Source: Fusobacterium varium
Lineage (GTDB): Bacteria; Fusobacteriota; Fusobacteriia; Fusobacteriales; Fusobacteriaceae
DNA length: 64,000 nucleotides
NCBI GenBank assembly: GCA_900637705.1
Contig: LR134390.1
Span: 2,170,001-2,234,000, forward strand
Direction of reading: 5' to 3'
The notes under the pieces were generated by a model. That model was not told where the DNA came from, ran no database searches, and saw nothing but the letters and a program-made list of their open reading frames with translations. Below, in pieces: positions 50,559 to 59,868 of the stretch. Position numbers and translations under genes: made by a program. How positions within the stretch are numbered: the first letter of the stretch is position 1; every line of letters starts with the position of its first letter.

Positions 50559-51727
50559 TTATATTTTCTCCTCTTACTTTACATAAAGCTAATGCGAATA
50601 TAAAAAATGCTAATTGATTAACTTTACTAAAATAAATATTACAATCAGTTAATCCTGTTAAATTTAAAAAGACTAATATACTAATAGAAAGATAAATTAA
50701 TATTTTTTGACTTTTTATCTGTGTTGATTTTAGTTTTTTTATAAATTCTAAAAATAAAAAAATATTAAAAGAAATATAAAATATTATTGCTCCTATACCT
50801 TGAGTTACTATTATCTCTAAAAAATTATTATGAAGATGAGGATTTTTTTCCCAAGAAATTGCTCCTAATTCATGATTTTTGTAATAATAAAATCCTAATG
50901 GCTTATATTTATTTTTCTTAAAATCACTAATTCCTTTTATCCAAATTTTTATTCTTGTTTCTTTTTCTATGTTTTTCATTGATGTTAATTGTTTTACTCT
51001 ATATAGATACTTATTTATATGTGGTTCTTTAATAAAACAAATGCCTAAAATGAAAAAAATTATTAAATATTTAAATTTTACTTTAAATTTAATTAAAAGT
51101 GTTATTACTATTATTAAAGGAATTGTTAAAAGTGTTATTCGACTATTTGTACTCATTAATACTAAAAAAGATAGTATAAAAATAATACCAGAAATAATTT
51201 TAACAATAGTTTTCTTTGAATATAGTAAAGAAAAAAACTTATCAAAACATAAATTCCAATTTCAATTGTTAATATTGTTGGCTCTGTTCTCATTTTTACT
51301 CTATAATATGGTGAAAAATTATTTAAATGCCATTCTTCCAATCCTTTTACTGTAACTATCAATGAGCACAATATAAAAAAGAATAAAAAACTCTTATAAT
51401 ATTTTTCACTTAATTCTAATTGGGTTAAACATAAAAATAATATGTAATTATGAATTATTATTTTAAAAAACAATTCAATATTTAAGTTTACAAAATCATT
51501 TTTTAAAAAACTTAGAGTTATAAAAAAGATATACCCAACTATACTAATGACCAACCCCATAGATATTTTATTATATTTTCTTTTATATAAACAAAAAATA
51601 TAGTTATCCCCATTAAAATATAATCAACAACATATCTTTCGCTTCCTTTTCTAATTATAAAAAAAAGAAATATCATTGTTAATATACTTAATATTTCATT
51701 ATTCTTATTTAATAAAAATTTTCTCAC
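50551..51727 (-). CDS. O-antigen ligase-like membrane protein (WaaL family) 2, two frameshifts
   Basis: About 392 aa with around 11 hydrophobic segments and the ligase loop NPHLHNNFLEIIVTQGIGAI (His plus Gly spaced as in WaaL). Two A/T runs (near 51550 and 51160) each lack a base. It is the counterpart of the ligase-like gene at 36008-37256 in the first core operon. Predicted to transfer a lipid-linked saccharide to a core acceptor in the periplasm. Confidence 0.78.
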
Positions 51728-51751
51728 TATTTATCCCCTCTACCATTTATA

Positions 51752-52861
51752 TTATAGATTTAAAAGTTCAATGAAAAATTTTTCAAATTCATCTACACTT
51801 ATATTATTTATTTCTAAATTTGAATATTTTTCATCTTTTACACTACTTAAATTTTCTTTTTTCCCTCTAAGATTTTGACAAATTTTTCATTGTGAGCATA
51901 TGGAACTTTCTTACTTCTGAATAAAGCTATTTGTTTTTTTCTTAAAGTATATCTAAAATTATATAAGCCTGAATCAAATCCAATAAAAATTTTTGCCTTT
52001 GCTACTATTTCTAAAACATTTTGTAAATTAGTTTTATTCACTAAATTTATTATATTCTCATTTGAACATAACTCAATTATTTTTTTTGAATATGCTTCCT
52101 GAGACTTTCCTCCACCTACTAAATAAATTTTCTCTTCTGGGCAAATATCCACTATCTTTTTTATATATTCACTCATTTTATAAGGGTTACAAATTCTATT
52201 TTTATCTGTTGCTCCAACTCCAATTACAATACCTTCATTATAAAGAGAAGTACAAAACTTATCCTTTAAATTTGGTATTAATTTTTCTTTTCTTATTGGT
52301 TTATCAAATAAAAATTCTGCTATCTCTTTTAAAAAATCAATCACATTTTTCTCTTCTTCATTAAAAATTTTTTTGTTCTTAATTTTAAACTAGTTGTATA
52401 ACAGTTATTATTTTTTTTATCTTCTTCTTCTAAAGCTTCTATTCCCAATTTTTCTTTCGAATAAATATTTCTTATAAGATCATCATTGCTCCATTCAAGA
52501 TTGATAAATTTATTTATTCCAATTCTATTAATTTGATACATTTTTTTATTCTTCTAATTAAATTATATCTTTCTTTCCTTGAAATAGTAATGATTGGGAA
52601 TTCTAAAGCTTCTCCAAGAAAACCATATTCTTCTCTTACTAAAAAAAATATATTATTATATCCATATTCTTCAATAATTTTTTCTATTAATTTACTTCTT
52701 ATTACAATATCTCCCAATCCATCAGTCATTTTAACTATTATTTTTTGGGGATCTTTAAAATTTCTTTTTAAAAAACAAAGAAAAAAATTTGTAAAAAATA
52801 CATTTATTTCATCTCTTATATATGATTTTTTCAAAAAAAATTTCTTTTTCATATTTTCCAT
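51752..52861 (-). CDS. Glycosyltransferase family 9, three frameshifts
   Basis: About 370 aa after three single-base repairs. N-terminal IIVKMTDGLGDIVIRSKLIEKI (GT9 G-D-x-V/I region), C-terminal GIVIGVGATDKNRICNPYKM, EKIYLVGGGKSQEAYSK and KAKIFIGFDSGLYNFRYTL, where the usual D-T-G-x-x-H is DSGLYNF, so the donor loop lacks the His. Related to heptosyltransferases but divergent; could use another donor. The gene start overlaps the kinase gene end by 13 nt. Confidence 0.72.
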
Positions 52862-53598
52862 CCTTTTTTTCTCAATTCTTTTTTCTTTGATTTTAATTGC
52901 TCTATAAATTTTAGTTTTTTTATTTTTCTTATTACCAAAACCATATAATATGAAACATTCTTACTCTTTTTATAATATTTTTCTTCTACTTTATATTCTT
53001 TTTCTATTACTAATAAATCATTCTTCATTATAAAAAGATCATTCCATCTCTTAAAATAAAAATACTTTTCCTTTTTTCCCTGAGTATCTATTATTCTCAT
53101 TCCATTTTTGGTTTTTATAAAATTTGAAGTATTTAAATCTCCATGGTATATTTCTTCTTTATGCAATTTATTAACTATTTTCATTATTTCATCTATATCA
53201 GCAACACTCTTTATTGGTTCTCCCTCTATACATTCCATTAATATGTAGCTTTCTCTTATAAAAATCCCTTTCTTCACTATAGCTAAAAATGGAACTGCAT
53301 ATTCTTTCATTCCCTCTTTTACTCTTTTTCTCACATTTATCAGAGTATTTAAAGCTTCTCCATTTTTTATTAAAGTCTGTACTCTTCTTTGGGGTATTAT
53401 TGTTTCTGATTTAGGAGACTTCAGTATATATTTCTTTCCTTCTACTTCTATTTTTGCTACATAATTTCTTTCTGTATTTTTATAAACTTCTAATTCCTCA
53501 TACTGCTTATCAACTATTTTTTCCCCTAACTCTTTATAAAATATCTCTTTTTCTGGATAATATATATTGTATTCCTTATACTTTTCATTTTTTATCAT
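52849..53598 (-). CDS. WaaY/RfaY-like LPS core kinase, canonical subtype
   Basis: A 249-aa kinase-like protein with intact frame: KYILKSPKSETIIPQRRVQTL (ATP-lysine region), catalytic loop IYHGDLNTSNFIK and metal loop MRIIDTQGKKEK. The C-terminus ELRKKGWKI mirrors that of the kinase at 39109-39829. It likely phosphorylates a heptose of the inner core. Overlaps the next gene by 13 nt. Confidence 0.8.
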   Translation of the reverse strand: MIKNEKYKEYNIYYPEKEIFYKELGEKIVDKQYEELEVYKNTERNYVAKIEVEGKKYILKSPKSETIIPQRRVQTLIKNGEALNTLINVRKRVKEGMKEYAVPFLAIVKKGIFIRESYILMECIEGEPIKSVADIDEIMKIVNKLHKEEIYHGDLNTSNFIKTKNGMRIIDTQGKKEKYFYFKRWNDLFIMKNDLLVIEKEYKVEEKYYKKSKNVSYYMVLVIRKIKKLKFIEQLKSKKKELRKKGWKI

Positions 53599-53615
53599 CT
53601 TAATTATCCTCTGTT

Positions 53616-54803
53616 TTAAATTTCTTCTATCAATTTTTCATATTCTTTCATCACATTTTTGCTGTCAAATTCTTTCACTCTCTCTTTTATCAATTTTTCA
53701 TATTCTTTTTTTAATTCTTGATTTTTTAAAATTTTCTCTATATTATCAGCAAGTTCTTTTTCATTTCCAATTTCAAATAAAATTCCACATTCTCCATCTT
53801 TTAAAATATCTCTTGGTCCTACTGGACACTTTGAAGAAATTACTGCTTTTCCTGAATATCCAGCTTCAACTAATACTAATCCAAATCCTTCAAATTTTGA
53901 ACTATGAATAAAAAAATTAGAATTTTTTAACCATATATATGGATTTTTCATTCTTCCTAATAAAAATACTAAATTTTCTAGCTGATATTCTTTTATCCAT
54001 TCTTCAATTATTTTTTTAGAAGGTCCATCTCCTATAATATATAACTTTTGTTCTATGCCTTTAGCTTTTAGTATTTTAAAACTCTTTAGGAGAGTATCAT
54101 AGTCTTTTTGAATAACATCTAACCTTGATATGGCAATACAATAATCTTCCTCTAACATTTTTATCTGCTCTTGTGTTAATTCGCTTTCATCATTCATTAA
54201 TTTTTCTATTCTTTCAAAATTAAATGGATTATATATTCTGCTTACTTTTCCTTTTAAAGTTGGATATATATTTTCTATTTCTTCTTTCATTTCATCGCAT
54301 ATAGCTACTACTCTGTCATATTTTTCTAATCTTTTCCCAAATCTTTTTATCTTACCTTCTTTTTTCTTTAAATTAGGTATAGAATTATGAATCCACACTA
54401 TTTTCTTTTTTATATCTAATTTTTCTATATACTTTGAAGCTCCTCCATCAAAATCTATTATTATATCTATTTCTCCAAGTTTTTTTAATATCTGCTGCAT
54501 ATTCTTATACATAATTCTATTTTCTTTTTCCATCATCAAGTTATACATCAACTTATACACAATATTTTTCTTTCTTACTTTATATTTTTCTGTTTCTCTT
54601 ATGAGTTTTTCTGGTTTTAGGAAAAAATATTCTATATCTTTTGGTATATCCTTTTCAAATATATTTTCTTTTCCACAATCATCATCTATTACAAGGTAAA
54701 TATCAAATTTTTCTCTATCTATTGTCTGAAGAACCTCTATTAATACTCTTTCTAGTCCTCCCATTCTTAAACTTCCACTTCTAAATATTACTTTCTTTTT
54801 CAT
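53616..54803 (-). CDS. Glycosyltransferase family 4
   Basis: A 395-aa GT4 protein with intact frame. N-terminus KKKVIFRSGSLRMGGLERVL, IVWIHNSIPNLKKK, AISRLDVIQKDYDTLLKSF, LYIIGDGPSKKIIEEWI and FIHSSKFEGFGLVLVEAGYSG (E-x7-E type donor loop). Counterpart of the GT4 at 42903-44025. Abuts the upstream GT9 gene with zero spacing. Confidence 0.9.
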   Translation of the reverse strand: MKKKVIFRSGSLRMGGLERVLIEVLQTIDREKFDIYLVIDDDCGKENIFEKDIPKDIEYFFLKPEKLIRETEKYKVRKKNIVYKLMYNLMMEKENRIMYKNMQQILKKLGEIDIIIDFDGGASKYIEKLDIKKKIVWIHNSIPNLKKKEGKIKRFGKRLEKYDRVVAICDEMKEEIENIYPTLKGKVSRIYNPFNFERIEKLMNDESELTQEQIKMLEEDYCIAISRLDVIQKDYDTLLKSFKILKAKGIEQKLYIIGDGPSKKIIEEWIKEYQLENLVFLLGRMKNPYIWLKNSNFFIHSSKFEGFGLVLVEAGYSGKAVISSKCPVGPRDILKDGECGILFEIGNEKELADNIEKILKNQELKKEYEKLIKERVKEFDSKNVMKEYEKLIEEI

Positions 54804-55892
54804 TTATACCTTCCATTTTAATTTATCTATTATTTCTTTAATATCTCTTTTCATTTCTTCTTTATCAAAATCTTTTATCCATCTTCTGTCTTTACACTTT
54901 ATCACATAACTCAATTCTGATTTTGGCGAAAAATATTCTATACTGTTTTCATTATCTGGAAATATTGAAATTACTGGTATATTATATGCTGAAGCTATAT
55001 GTACCACTCCAGTATCTACACTTACCAATATATTTGTGTATTTTATCATGGCTGCTGCTTCTAATATATCTTCTGTTTTTTCACAAATTTTTATTCGCTC
55101 TTCTTTCCATTTCTTTATCTCTTTTTCTAATTCTTCATATTTATCTGGCAGCACCATCACATATATAATTATTTTTTCATTTATTTCTATAAGTTTTTTA
55201 CAACTTTCTTTCACTTCTTCTATTGACAAATTTTTCTTTATATTTCCACCTGTATAATTAAAAATTATATTTATATTTTCTTTAGGAAAATAATCCTTAT
55301 ATTTTTCTTCTGTTTCTCCTAAAAATAATTCATATTTTCTATTCTCTACTTTCTTCCCTAATACTTCTATTCCTGCTAAACTGATATCTCTCATATGATT
55401 GCTTTTTTTTGTTTCTATATATTTATCAAAAATAGTTAATTCATCTTTTTTTATTCCATGTTTTTCTTCTCTAAATACCCCCACACTATATCTTGGTTTC
55501 ATTATTTTCAAAGCAAATATGCTATAAAATCTTAATCCACTAGTAAAATCAAAATATAGATCATACTTTTTTCTTTTTAACAGCGCATCATACCAAGAAG
55601 ATAAAATTCTTAATATTTTCACTCTATGTACAAATCTACTTCCCCTTTTTGTTTCTATAACATTTAAGTATGGACAATTTTTAAACAATGGTGTTACTAT
55701 CTTATCTAGATAAACATCTATTTCTGCCTCTGGAAAAAAATTATGCAATTCTCTGATCAATGGTGTTTCACATACCATATCTCCTATTCTTCCCCCAGGA
55801 ATTAATATTCTTCTTATATTTTTTAACTCTATATCTTTTTCTTTTTTCTTCATTCCTGCTAATCTTATAAAAAAGCCTCTAACCCTAACCAT
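54804..55892 (-). CDS. Glycosyltransferase family 9 (heptosyltransferase-like)
   Basis: A 362-aa GT9 protein, frame intact. ILIPGGRIGDMVCETPLIRELHNFFP at the N-terminus (G-x-I-G-D motif), NYTGGNIKKNLSIEEV and TNILVSVDTGVVHIASAYNIP with the D-T-G-V-V-H donor loop. Probably adds a core sugar. Lies between another GT9 and a GT4 with minimal gaps, so it is cotranscribed. Confidence 0.87.
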   Translation of the reverse strand: MVRVRGFFIRLAGMKKKEKDIELKNIRRILIPGGRIGDMVCETPLIRELHNFFPEAEIDVYLDKIVTPLFKNCPYLNVIETKRGSRFVHRVKILRILSSWYDALLKRKKYDLYFDFTSGLRFYSIFALKIMKPRYSVGVFREEKHGIKKDELTIFDKYIETKKSNHMRDISLAGIEVLGKKVENRKYELFLGETEEKYKDYFPKENINIIFNYTGGNIKKNLSIEEVKESCKKLIEINEKIIIYVMVLPDKYEELEKEIKKWKEERIKICEKTEDILEAAAMIKYTNILVSVDTGVVHIASAYNIPVISIFPDNENSIEYFSPKSELSYVIKCKDRRWIKDFDKEEMKRDIKEIIDKLKWKV

Positions 55893-55909
55893 TCTCTTCT
55901 CCTATATTT

Positions 55910-57025
55910 TTAAAATACTTTTTTTATTTCTTTTTTTATTTCTTTCATATCAAACTTATTGATATCTGGCTCTTCTCCATTTTTAACTTCAAAATCTCTT
56001 GAAAATATCTGTACTGCTTCTTTGTAATTAGGAGCCCATAAATATCTATTTACTTCATTTTCTACTCTATTATCCAGTCTATAAATTGCTATCAATTTTC
56101 TTTTAAAAGCTGCTGCTATATGGACTATTGATGTATCTGGAGTTATTACTAAATCTGCTTTGCTTATTAAATATGAGGTTTCCATTATATCCTTTAAAAC
56201 TGGAAAAATTGCATTATACACTAATTCCTTTAATATCTTTTCAAGTTCTTTCCTTCTTTTTCCTCTCCTATAAATATTAAAATATTATTTTTATCTTCAA
56301 TAATTATTTTCCCTATTTTTAATATATTTTCTAAATTTATATCTCTATGTTTACTTGCTGCAAATGGATTAAATACAATTATTTTTTTGTGCTTTAATTT
56401 TTTTAGCAATTCATCAACTTTATTTTTTTGCTGCTCAGTAAAAAATACTTCATAATTTATCTCTATATTTTTTATTCCTAATTTCTCTAAAATATTTTTA
56501 TATAATTCTGTTATATGAATATGGTCTACAGGTTTTGTGTAGGATATGTCAAACATCTTCCAATTCTCTTTATTCAATCCCATATTAAATCTTGCTTTAC
56601 ATAGATTTATAAGCATCATTTGATTTACTCTCAGCATCTCTGAAAAATCTATTAATAAATCATATTTTTCTGCTGCTATTTCCAAAGACAATTCTTTTAT
56701 ACTTTTTCTATTTTTTTATACTCATATATTTTATCTATATTTGGATTATTTTCTATTACTGCTTTCGCTCCACCTTTTGTTACTACGCCTATTTCTATAT
56801 ATGGATATTTCTTCTTTATCTCTCTAAACATTAGAGTATTTATTACCATATCTCCTATTTTTCCATCATATCTCATAAACAGTATCTTTTTATATCATTG
56901 TTCTCAATAAAATTTCCTGACTTTATTTCTTCTTTATTTTTCTTTTTATCCCATATATATTTTCCCAGTTTTAACCTTTTCTCTCGCATATAGTCTTGAA
57001 ATACCCTATTTATTTTCTTGAGCAT
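55910..57025 (-). CDS. Glycosyltransferase family 9, mosaic paralogue, three frameshifts
   Basis: About 372 aa after three single-base repairs (two between 56690 and 56895, one near 56228). The N-terminal 150 residues (RVFQDYMREKRLKLGKYIWD, LFMRYDGKIGDMVINTLMF, DFSEMLRVNQMMLINLCKARFN) nearly match the GT9 at 44006-45139. After that the sequences diverge until the common KADLVITPDTSIVHIAAAF loop. First gene of core operon 2. GGGAGAAAA precedes ATG at 57025. Confidence 0.8.
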
Positions 57026-57072
57026 AAATTTTCTCCCATTTTTCAATATATATTCTCACAACATTCACCATA

Positions 57073-57081
57073 ATTATATCA
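57073..57081 (-). promoter_or_regulatory. Extended -10 promoter of core operon 2
   Basis: Minus strand TGATATAAT about 48 nt upstream of the GT9 start, within a 190-nt spacer otherwise holding only the licD terminator. Confidence 0.5.
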
Positions 57082-57164
57082 CATTTTAATCACTTTATTA
57101 ATATATTTCGCTCTAAAAATCTATAAAAGTTTCTTTCTACAAATATTTTTATTTAAGTATAAAA

Positions 57165-57200
57165 AAATAACTATCCCTCAATTATGAAGTATAGTTATTT
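57165..57200 (-). terminator. Terminator after licD
   Basis: Stem AAATAACTAT / ATAGTTATTT with a 16-nt loop; read on the minus strand it is followed by a T7 run. Lies 14 nt after the licD stop and separates licD from core operon 2. Confidence 0.8.
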
Positions 57201-57213
57201 CTGTAGTTTCTAT

Positions 57214-57951
57214 TTATTTTTCTATTTTAATTATATCCTTAATATGTTTATGATGTAGTGGTGCTGGATTTTCAGGTGGTGTCATATAATCTCCATATAA
57301 TAATGTAAGAAAATTATCATAATCTTTTGGAGCTTTATATTTTTTACCTTCAAATTCTATTTCTGTCAAAGGAAAAAACTTTTCTACAGGATTCAATTTA
57401 ATTTTAAATCCAGTTTCCACACCTCTTCCTATATATGGTCCTTTAGTTTTTGAAATAAATCTTTTTTTAAAAAAACTGTTCGATAATATTTTTAAATGTA
57501 TTTCTCTTTTAAAATGGGTTTTCCACTTTCTCCAAACAGAACTTCTGTCCTTGCTCAATTCTAGATATCCATTAAGGAAATCTACTTTTTTTACATCATC
57601 ATAATAATCTAAAGGAAAAATATCTATATCAATTTCTGATTTACTTTCATCTTTATTTAATATATAGTGATTATTATCTTTTAATTTATAGAAAGCTCCT
57701 CTTTTATATGTTTCTAAAGAGAATCTTCCATTATTCTTATATTTTTCAAATATTTTTAAAAATCTTTCATAATCTTCTCTTGGCATTCCAAGATCAACAT
57801 CATCATCCCATGGAATAAATCCCTTATGTCTTGCTGCACCTAATAAAGTTCCAAAGTCTAATATATATTCAAGATTATTTTCTTCACATATTTTTACAAA
57901 AAAATCTAAACAATCTTTTTCTACTAATTGTAATTCTCTCAATTTATCCAT
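57214..57951 (-). CDS. licD: LicD-family phosphotransferase
   Basis: A 245-aa nucleotidyltransferase-fold protein. The LicD hallmark YILDFGTLLGAARHKGFIPWDDDVDLGMPREDYERF is complete, with metal-binding DDDVD and the later IDIDIFPLDYYDD. LicD proteins attach phosphocholine or related phospho-groups to cell-surface glycans. No choline kinase (LicA), cytidylyltransferase (LicC) or transporter (LicB) gene is seen in the window, so the transferred group is uncertain. It is a monocistronic unit with its own promoter and terminator. AATTCCTCC complement gives GGAGGAATT before ATG. Confidence 0.87.
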   Translation of the reverse strand: MDKLRELQLVEKDCLDFFVKICEENNLEYILDFGTLLGAARHKGFIPWDDDVDLGMPREDYERFLKIFEKYKNNGRFSLETYKRGAFYKLKDNNHYILNKDESKSEIDIDIFPLDYYDDVKKVDFLNGYLELSKDRSSVWRKWKTHFKREIHLKILSNSFFKKRFISKTKGPYIGRGVETGFKIKLNPVEKFFPLTEIEFEGKKYKAPKDYDNFLTLLYGDYMTPPENPAPLHHKHIKDIIKIEK

Positions 57952-57985
57952 AATTCCTCCAAGCTTTTTATCTAATCCTAAAGAA

Positions 57986-57994
57986 ATTATATCA
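57986..57994 (-). promoter_or_regulatory. Extended -10 promoter of licD
   Basis: Minus strand ATATGATATAATTT context, nearly the same as before rmlCD, about 35 nt upstream of the licD start. Confidence 0.5.
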
Positions 57995-58008
57995 TATTTA
58001 AAATAGAT

Positions 58009-58190
58009 TTATTTATTTTTTCTAATATTATTTTCTATTTGCTTGTATACTTTTTCTCCATTAAAATATTCATTCATTTTTTCTACTATTTTTTCTTTTT
58101 CCATTTTAACTTTATTGTCTTAGTATATGTCTTGCTTTCAGTATCATATACAACTTTTCGTAACAGTCCATTAATTATAATTTTTTTCAT
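58009..58190 (-). CDS. Small hypothetical protein upstream of licD, one frameshift
   Basis: A possible 60-aa basic protein starting MKKIIINGLLRKVVYDTESK behind AGGGGGAAGT. One A added in the A6 run near 58100 extends it from about 34 to 60 residues, ending with TAA at 58009-58011. The KVVYDTESKTYTK segment vaguely resembles the start of InaA/LPS kinase-like proteins, so it might be the head of a lost kinase gene. No function can be given. Confidence 0.35.
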
Positions 58191-58327
58191 ACTTCCCCCT
58201 GTATACTCTATATTAGAATTTTTATAAAACTTAAATCTTCAAAATTTTATAACTAGAATTTTTTATATATATCTGCTAAACTAAAACTATATATTAAACA
58301 TTAAAAGTTAAAAAAAGGAGTTTTATT

Positions 58328-59206
58328 ATGAAAAAAGTTAAATTTATTTATAACCCCTTTTCAGGTGAAAATGAAATTTTAAAGCATCTTGATACCATAA
58401 TTTATCTTTATCAACAACAATCTTTGGAAATAGTTCCTTTTAGAATAAGTATGGAAACTCCATTAGAAAATGCTTTTCTTACTTTAGATGAAAATTATGA
58501 CCACATTCTAGCTGCTGGTGGAGATGGTACCATAAATCAAATTGTAAATATTATAAAAAACAAAAATATCAATCTCCCTCTTGCCATTCTTCCTGTAGGA
58601 ACAGCCAATGATTTTGCTAAACATATAGGAATGTCTTCTAATATTGAAGATTCATGTAAAAAAATATTAAAAGGTTCTCCTAAAAATGTGGATTTAGGAT
58701 TTGTTAATGGTAAATATTTTATTAATGTTTTTAGTTATGGACTTTTTACTGATATTTCTCAAAAAACCCCTACTCATTTGAAAAATACTATTGGGAAACT
58801 AGCATATTATTTTAATGGTATTATGGAACTCCCTACTTTTAAAAAGATGAATATTTCTGTAGAATCCTCTGAATTTACTTATGATGGAAGTGCTCTCATA
58901 TTTTTTGTATTTAATGGAAGAACAGCTGGAAATATCAATATTGCTTACAAAAGTGAAATAGATGATGGACTTTTAGATATAATAATTGTAAAAGGAGATA
59001 CTCTTACAAAAACTCTTACATCTCTATTTCAGTTTTTTAAAGGTGAGCATCTTGAAATTCCAGGAAGTTTTATTCATTTTAGAACTTCAAAACTTAAAGT
59101 ATCTTGTGATGATAATTCCATTGTTACTGACATTGATGGTGAGCCTGGGCCAAATTTCCCATTAAATATTTCTTGTATAAAAGATGGAATAAAGATAATT
59201 TATTAA
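58328..59206 (+). CDS. Diacylglycerol kinase-family lipid kinase (YegS/DgkB type)
   Basis: A 292-aa soluble lipid kinase. N-terminal FIYNPFSGENE, the ATP-binding LAAGGDGTINQIVN, and LPVGTANDFAKHIG with the catalytic region are all present; the C-terminal GEPGPNFP loop is conserved. It probably phosphorylates diacylglycerol or a related lipid at the inner membrane face, returning it to phospholipid synthesis. First + strand gene after the surface-polysaccharide block. AAAGGAG before ATG. Confidence 0.9.
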   Translation: MKKVKFIYNPFSGENEILKHLDTIIYLYQQQSLEIVPFRISMETPLENAFLTLDENYDHILAAGGDGTINQIVNIIKNKNINLPLAILPVGTANDFAKHIGMSSNIEDSCKKILKGSPKNVDLGFVNGKYFINVFSYGLFTDISQKTPTHLKNTIGKLAYYFNGIMELPTFKKMNISVESSEFTYDGSALIFFVFNGRTAGNINIAYKSEIDDGLLDIIIVKGDTLTKTLTSLFQFFKGEHLEIPGSFIHFRTSKLKVSCDDNSIVTDIDGEPGPNFPLNISCIKDGIKIIY

Positions 59207-59786
59207 CTTTAAACCCAATCATTTAAAGCAAGAAAAAGAATTACATATTTTTTCATTTAAAAAACACATTTTATTCACAAAATTAGATTTGTTTGATTCT
59301 AATTATTTTATTTTTTAAAAAAATAAAATTTTATATATAGATAATTAAAAATATATCAACCAAACAATTTTATATTTAAACCAAAAAAAAGTCAATCATA
59401 ATTTTTGATTTCTTACAGTCATTATTTAGTATAAATATTTTTATTTATCTTTTTTAATTCAAGATTTATGTATAATAAAAATATCCATTATTAAAAAACA
59501 GAAGTTTTTGAAAAATTTTTTCTGTTTTTTTCATTTATGATTTTTTTATTTTTTTTAAATATTTATTATATAATTTATAAATTATAATCATTATTTTCAT
59601 TTTCTTTTCTAATAAAAATATTTCTGATTTAGTATAAGCGTTCTATTTTATATTCCGATTGTACTTTTATCGAAAACTATATATTTAAAAATAACTATAT
59701 TTTTTATTCTTCTCTTATAAAAAAAATATAATCAATCTTTTATCATTCTTTTTATATATTTTTTGTATTATTACAGTATATTCCAT
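59207..59786. other. Long non-coding AT-rich spacer
   Basis: About 580 bases without a plausible gene. It includes a hairpin with 11-bp arms AAAAAACAGAA / TTCTGTTTTTT at 59493-59530, which may be a late terminator for the lipid kinase, and a weaker A/T-only palindrome around 59305-59332. Nothing else was recognised. Confidence 0.4.
59493..59530 (+). terminator. Possible terminator hairpin
   Basis: Arms AAAAAACAGAA and TTCTGTTTTTT pair perfectly around a 16-nt loop, ending in T. It is almost all A-T and 287 nt after the lipid kinase stop, so its function is uncertain. Confidence 0.45.
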
Positions 59787-59793
59787 TTGACTA

Positions 59794-59821
59794 TTGACTA
59801 TTTAAAAATATAGAGTACTAT
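59794..59821 (+). promoter_or_regulatory. Promoter of gltS-murI
   Basis: TTGACT (59794-59799), 16 nt, TACTAT (59816-59821). A second TTGACT seven bases earlier (59787-59792) pairs at 16 nt with TATAGA, giving an overlapping alternative. The gltS start is about 48 nt downstream. Confidence 0.55.
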
Positions 59822-59868
59822 TAATAATATAGGGTATCATGACAAAAATATTTTCAGGAGGTTCAAAA

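Noticed and set aside
16438..57951. Mobile element or phage island
   Set aside because: No transposase, integrase, terminal repeats or tRNA boundary seen; base composition is uniform with the flanks.
121..58190. Phase variation by homopolymer tracts as the general explanation of the broken genes
   Set aside because: The breaks affect glycogen enzymes as much as surface genes, all are losses of one base, many are in ordinary short runs, and some genes carry several. Error is simpler. It remains possible for a single gene.
59305..59332. Palindrome of T and A runs in the spacer before gltS
   Set aside because: Made only of A and T, expected by chance in sequence this AT-rich, and not followed by a defined gene end.
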